A stretch of 64,000 nucleotides of DNA, taken from contig JAAVYA010000047.1 in the NCBI GenBank assembly GCA_022790855.1, forward strand, positions 1-64,000. The letters are read 5' to 3'. Under the pieces are notes generated by a model that was not told where the DNA came from, did no database searches, and saw only the letters and a program-made list of their open reading frames with translations. This stretch comes from Lachnospiraceae bacterium (GTDB taxonomy: Bacteria; Bacillota; Clostridia; Lachnospirales; Lachnospiraceae). Made by a program: the position numbers and the translations under genes. The first letter of the stretch is position 1, and the number at the start of each line of letters is the position of its first letter. This document shows positions 27,477-34,935 of this stretch, piece after piece.

Positions 27477-28424
27477 TTATTTGTTATAAAGCATCTTGAT
27501 CAGATACTCATTCAATCCTGCATTCTTAGCTGCGATTTCTTCATCGGTATAGCTCATAAAGCCTTCCCGCTTTCCATCTACGGCCTCTGCCCGAAATCCC
27601 AGCTTGCCGCCGTCGATCATCTCTTTTAACAGAGGAGAAGCATCGTGACGGTCCTCCAAGTCATTCAGCACATAGCTGTGAATGTTGTAGGTAAGCTGTG
27701 TTCCCACCATATCGGAGTTTACAAGGGGCGGGAGGTAGGGAAGACGCAGCCCGAAGCTGTACTTGCAGGCGTTATCCACCGTCTCGGCGTCTGCAATTCC
27801 CCGTTCCACGATGGAAATGGCTTCACGCCACAGAGCGTGCTGCATCCGGTTGGCAATAAAGCCCGGAACATCTTTCTTGCAAAGAACCGGCTTCTTGCCG
27901 GCATCGGTGAGCACCTTCATAACGGTATCCGCCACTTCGTCTGTGGTAGCATCGGTCTTTACCACTTCCACCAGGGGAATCAAAAAGGCCGGGTTCCAGA
28001 AGTGGGTTCCGCAAAGCCGCTCTTTGTGCTTGCATTTTGCCGAAATCTCCGTGGGGCTCATCACAGAAGTATTGGTACAGAAAATCGTATCCTCCGCTAC
28101 CACTTCCTCCAACTGTGCAAACAGATCTTGTTTCATCTGCATATCTTCCAATACGCATTCCACCACAAGCTCTGCGTTCTTCACGCCTTCGCTCTTCATA
28201 TCCTGGGTAAAGCTGATCTTAGAAACGATTTTGTCTACATCTGCTTCGGTGACAATCCCTTTCTCCACCAAAAGCTTCATATTGTTTCGAACCTTCGCTT
28301 CAATGTCCACCGGAAATACATCGTATACCGTAACCTTGGCCCCATCCAGGCCCGCCAGGATCTGGGCGATGGCGCTGCCCATCATCCCGCCGCCGCAAAC
28401 TAAGAAATTCTTGATTTCTCTCAT
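27477..28424 (-). CDS. 3-hydroxyacyl-CoA dehydrogenase-type oxidoreductase
   Basis: The 315-residue protein has the NAD-binding GGGMMGSAIAQILA near residue 10, the catalytic-His segment GTHFWNPAFLIPLVEVV (about 137-153), and the C-terminal helical domain (GFIANRMQHALWREA). The family includes 3-hydroxybutyryl-CoA dehydrogenase and L-carnitine dehydrogenase. Next to a BKACE gene it is likely to oxidise a free 3-hydroxy acid, or its CoA ester, to the beta-keto acid. Confidence 0.92.
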   Translation of the reverse strand: MREIKNFLVCGGGMMGSAIAQILAGLDGAKVTVYDVFPVDIEAKVRNNMKLLVEKGIVTEADVDKIVSKISFTQDMKSEGVKNAELVVECVLEDMQMKQDLFAQLEEVVAEDTIFCTNTSVMSPTEISAKCKHKERLCGTHFWNPAFLIPLVEVVKTDATTDEVADTVMKVLTDAGKKPVLCKKDVPGFIANRMQHALWREAISIVERGIADAETVDNACKYSFGLRLPYLPPLVNSDMVGTQLTYNIHSYVLNDLEDRHDASPLLKEMIDGGKLGFRAEAVDGKREGFMSYTDEEIAAKNAGLNEYLIKMLYNK

Positions 28425-28461
28425 AATTCTTGTCTCCTTGCTCCTGTGACTTTGATCTCTC

Positions 28462-29256
28462 TTAGCAGGTCAGATAACCGCCGCTGCAGTCGTAATTGCC
28501 GCCGGTCATAAAGTTGGAAGCATCGGAGGAAAGGAATAATGCAAATCCTACGAAATCATCCGGCTCTGCCAGACGTCCGATAGGCTCGCGCTTCATAAAG
28601 TTCTGATATACCGCAGATTCCGGATCGAACATCCACTCAGTCAACTCGCTTCTGAATACGGTGGGGCAGATGGAGTTTACATTGATGCCGTATTTTGCAG
28701 TCAGATCGCATGCCATACTGGATACCATCAGATCTGCGCCGCCCTTGGAAGTACAGTATCCGGTATAACCGGCCATACCGCGTTTGGAACGCTGAGAGGT
28801 AACTACTACCATCTTGCCGCCCTTGCCCTGGTCAACCATCTGCTGTGCCACATATTTGCACACAATGTATACGGACTTGCAGTCAGCATCCATAATATAC
28901 TGCCAGTCAGCTACGGACTGCTCTAAAATATTCTGAGGCTTGTTGTAGCCATGGCATACAGCCAGAATATTGATCTCGCCATATTTGTCCACAGAAGCTT
29001 TGATCAGCTCCTGCACGTCTTCTTCCTTAGCCGGATCAGCCACTACATAGCAGCAGTCAATATTTTCAGCCTTAAACTCATCTTCCAATTCTTTCAGCTT
29101 GCCTTCGCTACGGCCGGTCATAATTACTTTTGCCCCTGCATAGCCGTAAGCCTTTGCAAGAACTTTACCCAAAGCGCCGGTAGCGCCGGTAACCAATGCA
29201 ACTTTTCCCTTTACGGAAAACATATTGTCAACAAAATCTTTCTTTACAGGAACCAT
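28462..29256 (-). CDS. short-chain dehydrogenase/reductase
   Basis: The 264-residue SDR has TGATGALGK for NAD(P) binding, a DADCKSVY segment, catalytic Ser in [10 protein letters not shown] and the YCTSK (YxxxK) active site. The C-terminal [24 protein letters not shown] is typical. It should interconvert an alcohol and a ketone in the operon's pathway. Its specific substrate cannot be read. Confidence 0.92.
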   Translation of the reverse strand: MVPVKKDFVDNMFSVKGKVALVTGATGALGKVLAKAYGYAGAKVIMTGRSEGKLKELEDEFKAENIDCCYVVADPAKEEDVQELIKASVDKYGEINILAVCHGYNKPQNILEQSVADWQYIMDADCKSVYIVCKYVAQQMVDQGKGGKMVVVTSQRSKRGMAGYTGYCTSKGGADLMVSSMACDLTAKYGINVNSICPTVFRSELTEWMFDPESAVYQNFMKREPIGRLAEPDDFVGFALFLSSDASNFMTGGNYDCSGGYLTC

Positions 29257-29360
29257 TTTGAAACATCCTCCTTTATATGATTTGATGTAAATGTTCTCTG
29301 CGAGCTAAAGCGCCTGCCGCCAAAGCCGTCGGAACATGATTCGTTATGTATCGCTTGTTC

Positions 29361-29711
29361 TTAGTTTTCCGGATAGTTGATGATAACAAGCATTTTTGCC
29401 GGAAGGTTTGTCTTATTCTCCAAATAACGGCCTTCGTTGGGAGGGAAGGAGATAGATTCATTGGCATGGATGACATATTCTTTTCCGTCTTTATCCGTAA
29501 CAGTCATCTCACCTTCCAGTACGTAGTAAACCTTCTCAAGTGGGTTATCCTCATATGCATAATCAGCGCCGCCGCCGGGCAAAAATACGCTCATGCCTAC
29601 CCAGAACTTGGATGCTCCCGTCTCATCCTTTCCATGATAACGCATGCAGGTACATCCGTGATGTCCCGGTGCATTGTAAGTGGATAACTCCTCAACTGTT
29701 CTCTTGACCAT
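29361..29711 (-). CDS. cupin-domain protein, first gene of the catabolic operon
   Basis: The 116-residue single cupin has GMSVFLPGGGADYAYEDNPLEKVYYVLEG and a second motif SISFPPNEGRYLENKT. The first motif lacks the usual two His (position occupied by DYAY), so the metal site may be altered. Such cupins act as isomerases, dioxygenases or sensors. It is read first from a good promoter, ahead of the SDR after a 105-base gap. Confidence 0.8.
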   Translation of the reverse strand: MVKRTVEELSTYNAPGHHGCTCMRYHGKDETGASKFWVGMSVFLPGGGADYAYEDNPLEKVYYVLEGEMTVTDKDGKEYVIHANESISFPPNEGRYLENKTNLPAKMLVIINYPEN

Positions 29712-29757
29712 AATTCTGCGTCTCCTTTCATTTACATTAAAAATGATGATTTTTGTA

Positions 29758-29826
29758 ATTTCACGAAGAAAATTCCGTTGTGAAATCCGTTGTGATAATT
29801 ATAAATTATTTTCCTTTTTTATGCAA
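29758..29826 (-). promoter_or_regulatory. promoter and probable operator of the catabolic operon
   Basis: On the minus strand TTGCAT (29826-29821) and TATAAT (29803-29798) are exactly 17 bases apart. Just downstream lie a dyad ATTTCAC/GTGAAAT (29758-29764 with 29780-29786) and two near-identical 12-base repeats starting CCGTTGTGA on the plus strand (29775-29786, 29787-29798). The position over the start of transcription suggests a repressor site. The regulator is unknown. Confidence 0.7.
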
Positions 29827-29875
29827 TACTCACAATATTGTTATCTACTAACCAAATAGAAACCCGTTACTATAA

Positions 29876-30061
29876 GGCTGGGCTTTGGCATGTTATCAAT
29901 GGGAAACCTCCATGACCTTTGCGGAAATTCTGCAATACATCCCTATCAAAGAAGTAATGGCGCTGTATTCCCCCTACCACGAAATGGATATTCGGCAGTT
30001 TGTGGATAAAATGAACACTCTGTATCAGACAGCCAAAGGCGCCGGAGAGTCTATGATGTAA
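29876..30061 (+). pseudogene. unrecognised coding fragment
   Basis: This frame is open for 61 codons between a TAA at 29873 and a TAA at 30059-30061, with an ATG at 29912 and no good ribosome site. The translation (FAEILQYIPIKEVMALY, MDIRQFVDKMNTLYQ) looks like natural helical protein, not random sequence. It lies in the 339-base gap between the transporter and the catabolic operon and is opposite to both. It may be the tail of a lost gene; I cannot name the family. Confidence 0.4.
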
Positions 30062-30848
30062 CGGAATACATTAAATGTCCATTTCCTTCCATGCTAATAC
30101 CATGGAATGCAGACAAAAGCTCCCCCGCTTTCACCGCTGCTTTTTCTTTCCCCTCCTTATCCAGGATCACCTGCCCTTGATGCATCATCAAAAGACGAGT
30201 TCCGTATTCCACGGCATACTTCAAATTATGAGTTACCATGATTGTTGTAACCCTTTTTTCCTTCACAAGCCTTTCAGTCAGTTCCATAACCAGATCGGCG
30301 GTTTTCGGATCTAAGGCCGCCGTATGTTCATCCAAAATCAAAAATTCTATGGGCGTCATCGTCGCCATCAGAAGAGCCAATGCCTGCCGTTGTCCCCCGG
30401 AAAGCGCTCCCACCTGAATATGCAGTTTATCTTCTAATCCCAGGTTCAGTTCCCGAAGCATTCTGCGGTATGGTTCCTGTTTTCTTTTGTCCGTCCCCCT
30501 TCCCAGGCCATACCCCTTATTTTTCCGATCAGCCATGGACATATTTTCCAGAATCGTCATGGAAGGGCAGGTGCCTTTTTGAGGATCCTGGAAGACTCTC
30601 CCGATCTTTCTGTGACGGTAAAAATCTTTCTGTCTTGCAAGGTCTCTGCCATTTGCCAGGATTTCTCCGCCGTCAATGTCTATGCTTCCGCAGATCATAT
30701 TCAATAAAGAGGTTTTTCCGGAACCATTGCTTCCCACCACAGTTACAAATTCGCCCTCCCGGACGGTCAGGGAAAAATCTTCAAACAATCGTATCTCATT
30801 TACCGTCCCGGGATGATAACATTTTTTTATATGCTTTAATTCAAGCAC
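30051..30848 (-). CDS. ABC transporter ATPase, TrpZ-like
   Basis: The 265-residue ATPase has Walker A GSNGSGKTS, signature LSGGQRQALA and Walker B FLILDEHTAALD. The family is the COG1101 type that pairs with COG2984 binding proteins and COG4120 permeases. It overlaps the permease gene by 8 bases. The T-box upstream of the operon points to tryptophan-responsive control. Confidence 0.93.
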   Translation of the reverse strand: MLELKHIKKCYHPGTVNEIRLFEDFSLTVREGEFVTVVGSNGSGKTSLLNMICGSIDIDGGEILANGRDLARQKDFYRHRKIGRVFQDPQKGTCPSMTILENMSMADRKNKGYGLGRGTDKRKQEPYRRMLRELNLGLEDKLHIQVGALSGGQRQALALLMATMTPIEFLILDEHTAALDPKTADLVMELTERLVKEKRVTTIMVTHNLKYAVEYGTRLLMMHQGQVILDKEGKEKAAVKAGELLSAFHGISMEGNGHLMYSVTS

Positions 30849-31722
30849 ATTCCTTCACCTTCCTTTTTCTCTCCCTGCCCAATACCAGGATCACCAAAAA
30901 TAAAGACGCCGTCACCAGTTTTAAATCCACGGATTTCATATAGCGGATTGCAATGGCGACACAAGCTTTGTAAAGGACAGCGCCTGCTGCCACACGGGAG
31001 GTAACCCGCAAAAAGGATCGTTTTTGAAACAGGCTGATTCCGATAATCACACTGGCAAGGCCGACGACCATTGTCCCAGTTCCCATGGAAGCATCAAAAT
31101 ACCTCTGCTGCTGAGCGAACAAGCTGCCGCTTAGCGCTACCAGGGCGTTGGCTATGGACAGCCCGGCAATTTTTACAAGTCCTTTATTCACACCCAAAGA
31201 TGTGAGCAGAGTATCGTTATCTCCCACGGCCCGCAGCAGATAACCGGAGCTGGTATTCATATACCAATCCAACAAATATTTTGCAGCCAGCATCACGGCC
31301 AATAGAATCACTGCCGTCCGGTAAGGATACAGCTGATCCGGTATTAGCCCCCGAATCAGGCCGTTATCAAACATAGTATCTTTATTATAAATAGGAAGGT
31401 TGGCTTTTCCTGCAATTCTTAGATTCACCGTATACAGCGCAGTCATCATAATAATGCCGCTCAACAGATCACGGACTTTTAACTTCACATGAATCAGCCC
31501 AGTGAGACATCCTGCCGCCGCCCCGGCCAGACCCGAAATCAAAAGAGCCAGCAGAGGATTTGCGTCTTTGGAAATCAATACCGCGGTGATGGCAGCTCCC
31601 ATTGGAAAGCTGCCGTCCACTGTCAAATCCGGAAAATCCAGGATTTTGTAGGTGATATAGACGCCCAACGCCATGACGGCATAGATCATCCCTTGTTCTA
31701 ACACGCTTAATAGTAATGTCAT
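30841..31722 (-). CDS. ABC transporter permease, TrpY-like
   Basis: The 293-residue membrane protein has about eight predicted segments and the LDFPDLTVDGSFPMGAA region typical of this permease family, distantly related to branched-chain amino-acid permeases. It is the membrane channel for the binding protein directly upstream and overlaps the ATPase gene downstream. Confidence 0.93.
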   Translation of the reverse strand: MTLLLSVLEQGMIYAVMALGVYITYKILDFPDLTVDGSFPMGAAITAVLISKDANPLLALLISGLAGAAAGCLTGLIHVKLKVRDLLSGIIMMTALYTVNLRIAGKANLPIYNKDTMFDNGLIRGLIPDQLYPYRTAVILLAVMLAAKYLLDWYMNTSSGYLLRAVGDNDTLLTSLGVNKGLVKIAGLSIANALVALSGSLFAQQQRYFDASMGTGTMVVGLASVIIGISLFQKRSFLRVTSRVAAGAVLYKACVAIAIRYMKSVDLKLVTASLFLVILVLGRERKRKVKECA

Positions 31723-31736
31723 AATACCGCCTCTTT

Positions 31737-32759
31737 CTATTCCGCATGGATCTTATCAAAGACTTCCGCTGCTTCCTTCACCTGATCATCCTCCAGCTGC
31801 AGCCCGATTTTTGCTGCAGCCGCCGTATTTACATAAAGCTGCGCCGACTCTGCTGAAATAAAAGGCGTATCCGCTGCTTTTGCCTCTCCCTTCAGCAGCT
31901 TTGCAGCCAAAATTCCGGTTTCCTTTCCCAATTCAACATAGTCGATCCCCATAGACGCCACACATCCGTTTTTCACTTGTTCGATCTCACTGCCAAACAC
32001 CGGGATATTTTTTTCATTGGCCTTTGCAAGAACCGTCTGGAGCGCCTCCACCACAGTATTATCCGTCAGATTGGAAATGCAGTCCACCTGAGACGCCAAA
32101 TCGGAAGCCGCCAGCTCCACTTCTGAAATGCTGCTGATTCCCGATTCTACAATCTCAAATCCGTATTCCCCGGCCAATTCTTTGTAAGATGCAATGGTGC
32201 TGAGGGAATTCTCCTCGCTGGTGGTATAAAGGATGCCGATGGTTTTGGCTTTTGGCATCATGGCGCGTATCATTTCCAGCTGGGCGCTTACCGGAAGCAG
32301 ATCGGAAGAGCCGGTTATGTTACCCACAGAAGTTCCATCCTCTTTTGCCAGCCCTGCCCATGTCGGGTCGGATACTGCGGTATATACGACCGGAATATCT
32401 GTCTCCATGCAGACATTGTATGCGCTCATGGCGCAGGGCGTGGCGATGGCACAGATCAGATCCACCTTCTTGGATACAAAGTTTTCCGCTATGGTGCTGG
32501 CTGTCCCGGTATCCGTTTGGGCATTATCGTATATTACGGTGAGATTTTCCCCTTCTTTTATCCCCTCTTGTGCCAATCCCGTCAGGAATCCCTCCCGGCA
32601 ATTATCTAAGGAACCATGCTCCGCAAACTGAGAAATACCAATGGTATAAGCTTCTTTTTGCTCTGCGGGGCCGCCGGAGGAAGCGTCCATAGCTGCGCAT
32701 CCGGAAAAAACTGCTGCTATTACTGTACTTACCATCATTGTAATGATTTTCTTTTTCAT
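31737..32759 (-). CDS. ABC transporter binding lipoprotein, TrpX-like
   Basis: The 340-residue protein has a lipoprotein signal (FSGC, Cys21) and the family opening YTIGISQFAEHGSLDNCREGF, followed by VTGSSDLLPV-like and GILYTTSEENS segments of the COG2984 family. The T-box leader with a TGG specifier lies directly upstream. That makes tryptophan or a close relative the most likely ligand. It is the first gene of the three-gene operon. Confidence 0.93.
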   Translation of the reverse strand: MKKKIITMMVSTVIAAVFSGCAAMDASSGGPAEQKEAYTIGISQFAEHGSLDNCREGFLTGLAQEGIKEGENLTVIYDNAQTDTGTASTIAENFVSKKVDLICAIATPCAMSAYNVCMETDIPVVYTAVSDPTWAGLAKEDGTSVGNITGSSDLLPVSAQLEMIRAMMPKAKTIGILYTTSEENSLSTIASYKELAGEYGFEIVESGISSISEVELAASDLASQVDCISNLTDNTVVEALQTVLAKANEKNIPVFGSEIEQVKNGCVASMGIDYVELGKETGILAAKLLKGEAKAADTPFISAESAQLYVNTAAAAKIGLQLEDDQVKEAAEVFDKIHAE

Positions 32760-32819
32760 TCCTTTTTACCTCTTTTCCTTGATTCGCTGATTTTGGGTAC
32801 AGAATAACCTGGGAAACCG

Positions 32820-33090
32820 AAAAAAACCGCCTCAAGCTAACGCTTGAGACGGTAATAAATCCTTATTATCGCGGTGCCACTCAAATTGACAAAAAGTCCT
32901 CTCTTTCCATGTACCATCATACATGCCGGATTGATAACGGGTTCGGTTCCCGACGGCTCCTACTGATACGAAATCCTTCAGGCCGCCCTCAAAAGTCCAT
33001 TCGGCAAATGCCTCCATGCTGCATTCCCACCATCCGCAGCTCTCTGAAATATCGGTCATATGCTTACTACTCTTTTTCATCGGTTTATTC
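32820..33090 (-). ncRNA. T-box leader, tryptophan specifier
   Basis: Read on the minus strand, the T-box core GAGTGGCACCGCG lies at 32882-32870, followed by a terminator hairpin at 32852-32827 and seven T (32826-32820). Upstream, Stem I shows the usual distal CTGC/GCAG arm, and the specifier reads GAA-TGG-A with TGG at 32999-32997. Stem III (CGGG...CCCG then TTATC) is also readable. Uncharged tRNA-Trp should pair with TGG, stabilise the antiterminator and turn on the ABC transporter when tryptophan is short. About 60 bases separate the terminator from the first gene. Confidence 0.92.
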
Positions 33091-33102
33091 TATATGTACA
33101 AT

Positions 33103-33131
33103 AGGATAATTTATTTCGAAGAATCTGTCAA
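33103..33131 (-). promoter_or_regulatory. sigma-A promoter of the T-box operon
   Basis: TTGACA (33131-33126) and TATCCT (33108-33103) are 17 bases apart on the minus strand, placed just upstream of Stem I of the T-box. Confidence 0.75.
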
Positions 33132-33188
33132 GTACTGTTTTTCATTTTTTCATAACTGAATTCAGCGCTTTATTTCTCGAATCATCAT

Positions 33189-33317
33189 CTATTCTTTCCA
33201 TCCACTATACACATAATCATGACTTGATTGGGGGACGCATTCTTCTCCAAATACGCGAGGTTCTCCATCCGCAATATAAGCGTCCATGAGCAGGAACGGG
33301 TTAGAAATCTGTCTCAT
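33189..33317 (-). pseudogene. GH43 N-terminal remnant
   Basis: An ATG at 33317 with a perfect GGGAGGG site starts 42 residues: ISNPFLLMDAYIADGEPRVF, then SSHDYVY, then a stop. This matches the first strand of GH43 beta-xylosidase/arabinofuranosidase proteins (NPFL...YIPDGEPHVFG...GSHD). The rest of the catalytic barrel is missing, so the gene is a truncated remnant. It directly follows the alpha/beta hydrolase remnant, as in intact hemicellulose operons. Confidence 0.7.
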
Positions 33318-33318
33318 G

Positions 33319-33459
33319 TTATCCCTCCCATACAGAAAGGAATACCGGCGGCAGACCGGAATAATCTCCGTACAATGGCGATACCAACGGGCTGCGCAGA
33401 TATTTTTCATCCGGATTCCCGCCAGACACTACCTTTGGATGGTAATCTGCCCCTCCTGC
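33319..33459 (-). pseudogene. alpha/beta hydrolase C-terminal remnant
   Basis: Between a stop at 33462-33460 and a TAA at 33321-33319 the minus strand reads 46 residues containing NPDEKYLRSPLVSPLYGDYSG and LPPVFLSV. This is the pattern seen before the catalytic Asp of acetyl-hydrolase-type alpha/beta hydrolases. The upstream part is disrupted near a run of T and the C-terminal His region is gone. It lies 1 base from the GH43 remnant. Confidence 0.65.
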
Positions 33460-33542
33460 TTAAATGGGCACAAAAAAACACCGGACACATCTCTGCCTCC
33501 GGCGCCCTGCCGTCTCAAAATTTCTTTTTTCTGTTTATGGTC

Positions 33543-34322
33543 TTACTGTAATGTGGGGGACTGGACGCTTTCCTGTCCCTCCCTAGGAAACGGGATCTGG
33601 AACAGCCGCAGCATCTCCTTCTGGGACTCAAACTCCCGTTCCGCAATGAATTCCATGAAATCCCTGTCATCCCTGTGTGCCCGCTCCAACAGGGACACAT
33701 AATCCCTCCGCAGGATGGGCGGCACAATGGCGGGCAGGTATCCGTTCTGGATCAGCGCCAGGTTCATAAGGAGCCTTGCCACCCGACCGTTCCCGTCCTT
33801 GAACGGGTGGATGAACACAAAACGCTTGTGGAGCTGGACAGCAAATTCCACGGGATGGTATCCGTCCCGCTCCTTCTGCATCCAGGCAAACAGCCCGTCC
33901 ATCTCCTTCTGTATCTTTTCCGGAGCCGCCACGGGATACTGCGATCCCGTGATCAGCACCCGGACATTCCGGTAACGCCCGGCATACTCCGGCTCGATGT
34001 TCTGATAGAACAGTCCATGCATCTTCAGAACCGTCTGCTCATCGATTCGCCGGTCCTGGAACACGGAAAACATAAAATCATAGGCTTTCGCATGATCCAC
34101 CGCCTCGAACACATCCCGTAGCGGTTTCCCTCCTACCGTCAGGCCATCCTCCAGGAGTACCTTCGTCTCGCTCTCCGTCAGGGAGTTCCCCTCCAGGGCG
34201 TTGGACGTCCACGTCAGCCCTACCCGGTAATAATCCTGTATCTGGCCCAGCATCTCGCCCTCCATCGGGCGCAGCGCATTGATCTCTTTCTGGAAAATGT
34301 CTATTTTATTCAGTATTTCCAC
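33543..34322 (-). CDS. Fic-family protein
   Basis: The 259-residue protein has the complete Fic motif HPFKDGNGR (172-180), the catalytic loop of enzymes that transfer AMP or related groups to target proteins. The N-terminal SNALEGN (40-46) matches the inhibitory (S/T)xxxE(G/N) helix of class II Fic proteins, which holds the enzyme off by itself. No C-terminal winged helix is obvious. Targets are unknown. No antitoxin gene adjoins it, in keeping with self-inhibition. The flanks are gene remnants. Confidence 0.93.
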   Translation of the reverse strand: MEILNKIDIFQKEINALRPMEGEMLGQIQDYYRVGLTWTSNALEGNSLTESETKVLLEDGLTVGGKPLRDVFEAVDHAKAYDFMFSVFQDRRIDEQTVLKMHGLFYQNIEPEYAGRYRNVRVLITGSQYPVAAPEKIQKEMDGLFAWMQKERDGYHPVEFAVQLHKRFVFIHPFKDGNGRVARLLMNLALIQNGYLPAIVPPILRRDYVSLLERAHRDDRDFMEFIAEREFESQKEMLRLFQIPFPREGQESVQSPTLQ

Positions 34323-34600
34323 CTTGCCACCATCCTTTCAAACACACTGCCATCATATCACAAAACACGCAAAAAAGGTAGGGCGAAATCGGGGATTTCA
34401 CCATCCTGAATGGTCGCTTTATGTGCTGAAGCGCAAAACGCGTTGTCATCGAGAAAAATTGCAGGATATGGAGTTGAGCCAGTGACTCGTACAAGCAGTC
34501 ACTGGCTCCTCTGTTTTAAGAATCTGTATGGGCAGGAAACACAGTTATTTCCTGCTCCTGGAGATGATATAAGATGTAATAAAATTCCTTCCCCTCTTAA
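34323..34600. other. gene-poor stretch with a 12-bp perfect hairpin
   Basis: The only clear structure is GAGCCAGTGACT paired with AGTCACTGGCTC (34476-34487 with 34497-34508), followed on the plus strand by CTCTGTTTT, which resembles a terminator. No plus-strand gene precedes it, so it may have served a lost gene. The rest shows no readable coding sequence. Confidence 0.5.
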
Positions 34601-34900
34601 CAAATCGAAATTCTTCATTCCGGACAAAGTGTATCTGGAAACGACATACGCGCTTACCTTCACGAGTCCCCACATACTGATACGAAAAAAGGGGCGGAAT
34701 CTTCCGCCCCGGCCCCCATACTAGGGGCAGTCTGCTCCTTAAAAGAAGGTGAGATCAAGCTGATCGAAGCCGCTTTAGCCCAAGAACATTTTAATATTTC
34801 AAATACTGCGCAGCTATTGGGCATTACACGTGCAACATTATACAATAAAATCAAAAAATATCAAATCGCCGCAGCGCCTCAAAATTCTGCCGCCCCATAA
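34601..34900 (+). pseudogene. C-terminal remnant of a Fis-type (sigma-54) activator
   Basis: The frame is open from after a TAA at 34598-34600 to a TAA at 34898-34900 and has no start codon. The last 50 residues, KEGEIKLIEAALAQEHFNIS and NTAQLLGITRATLYNKIKKY, are a Fis-type helix-turn-helix as found at the end of sigma-54-dependent activators. The AAA+ and sensor domains are gone. It is probably a remnant of a regulator that controlled a lost or neighbouring catabolic operon. Confidence 0.75.
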
Positions 34901-34935
34901 TTCACAATAACAAAGCGGAGTGGATAGAATTTGCT

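Noticed and set aside
23853-29711. Lysine fermentation cluster
   Set aside because: BKACE and CoA-transferase genes fit, but the aminomutase (kamA, kamD/E), kdd and kal genes are absent.
29881-29905. Sigma-54 promoter (TTGGCAT then CAATG)
   Set aside because: It has only a partial match to the -24/-12 consensus and no suitable gene follows on the plus strand.
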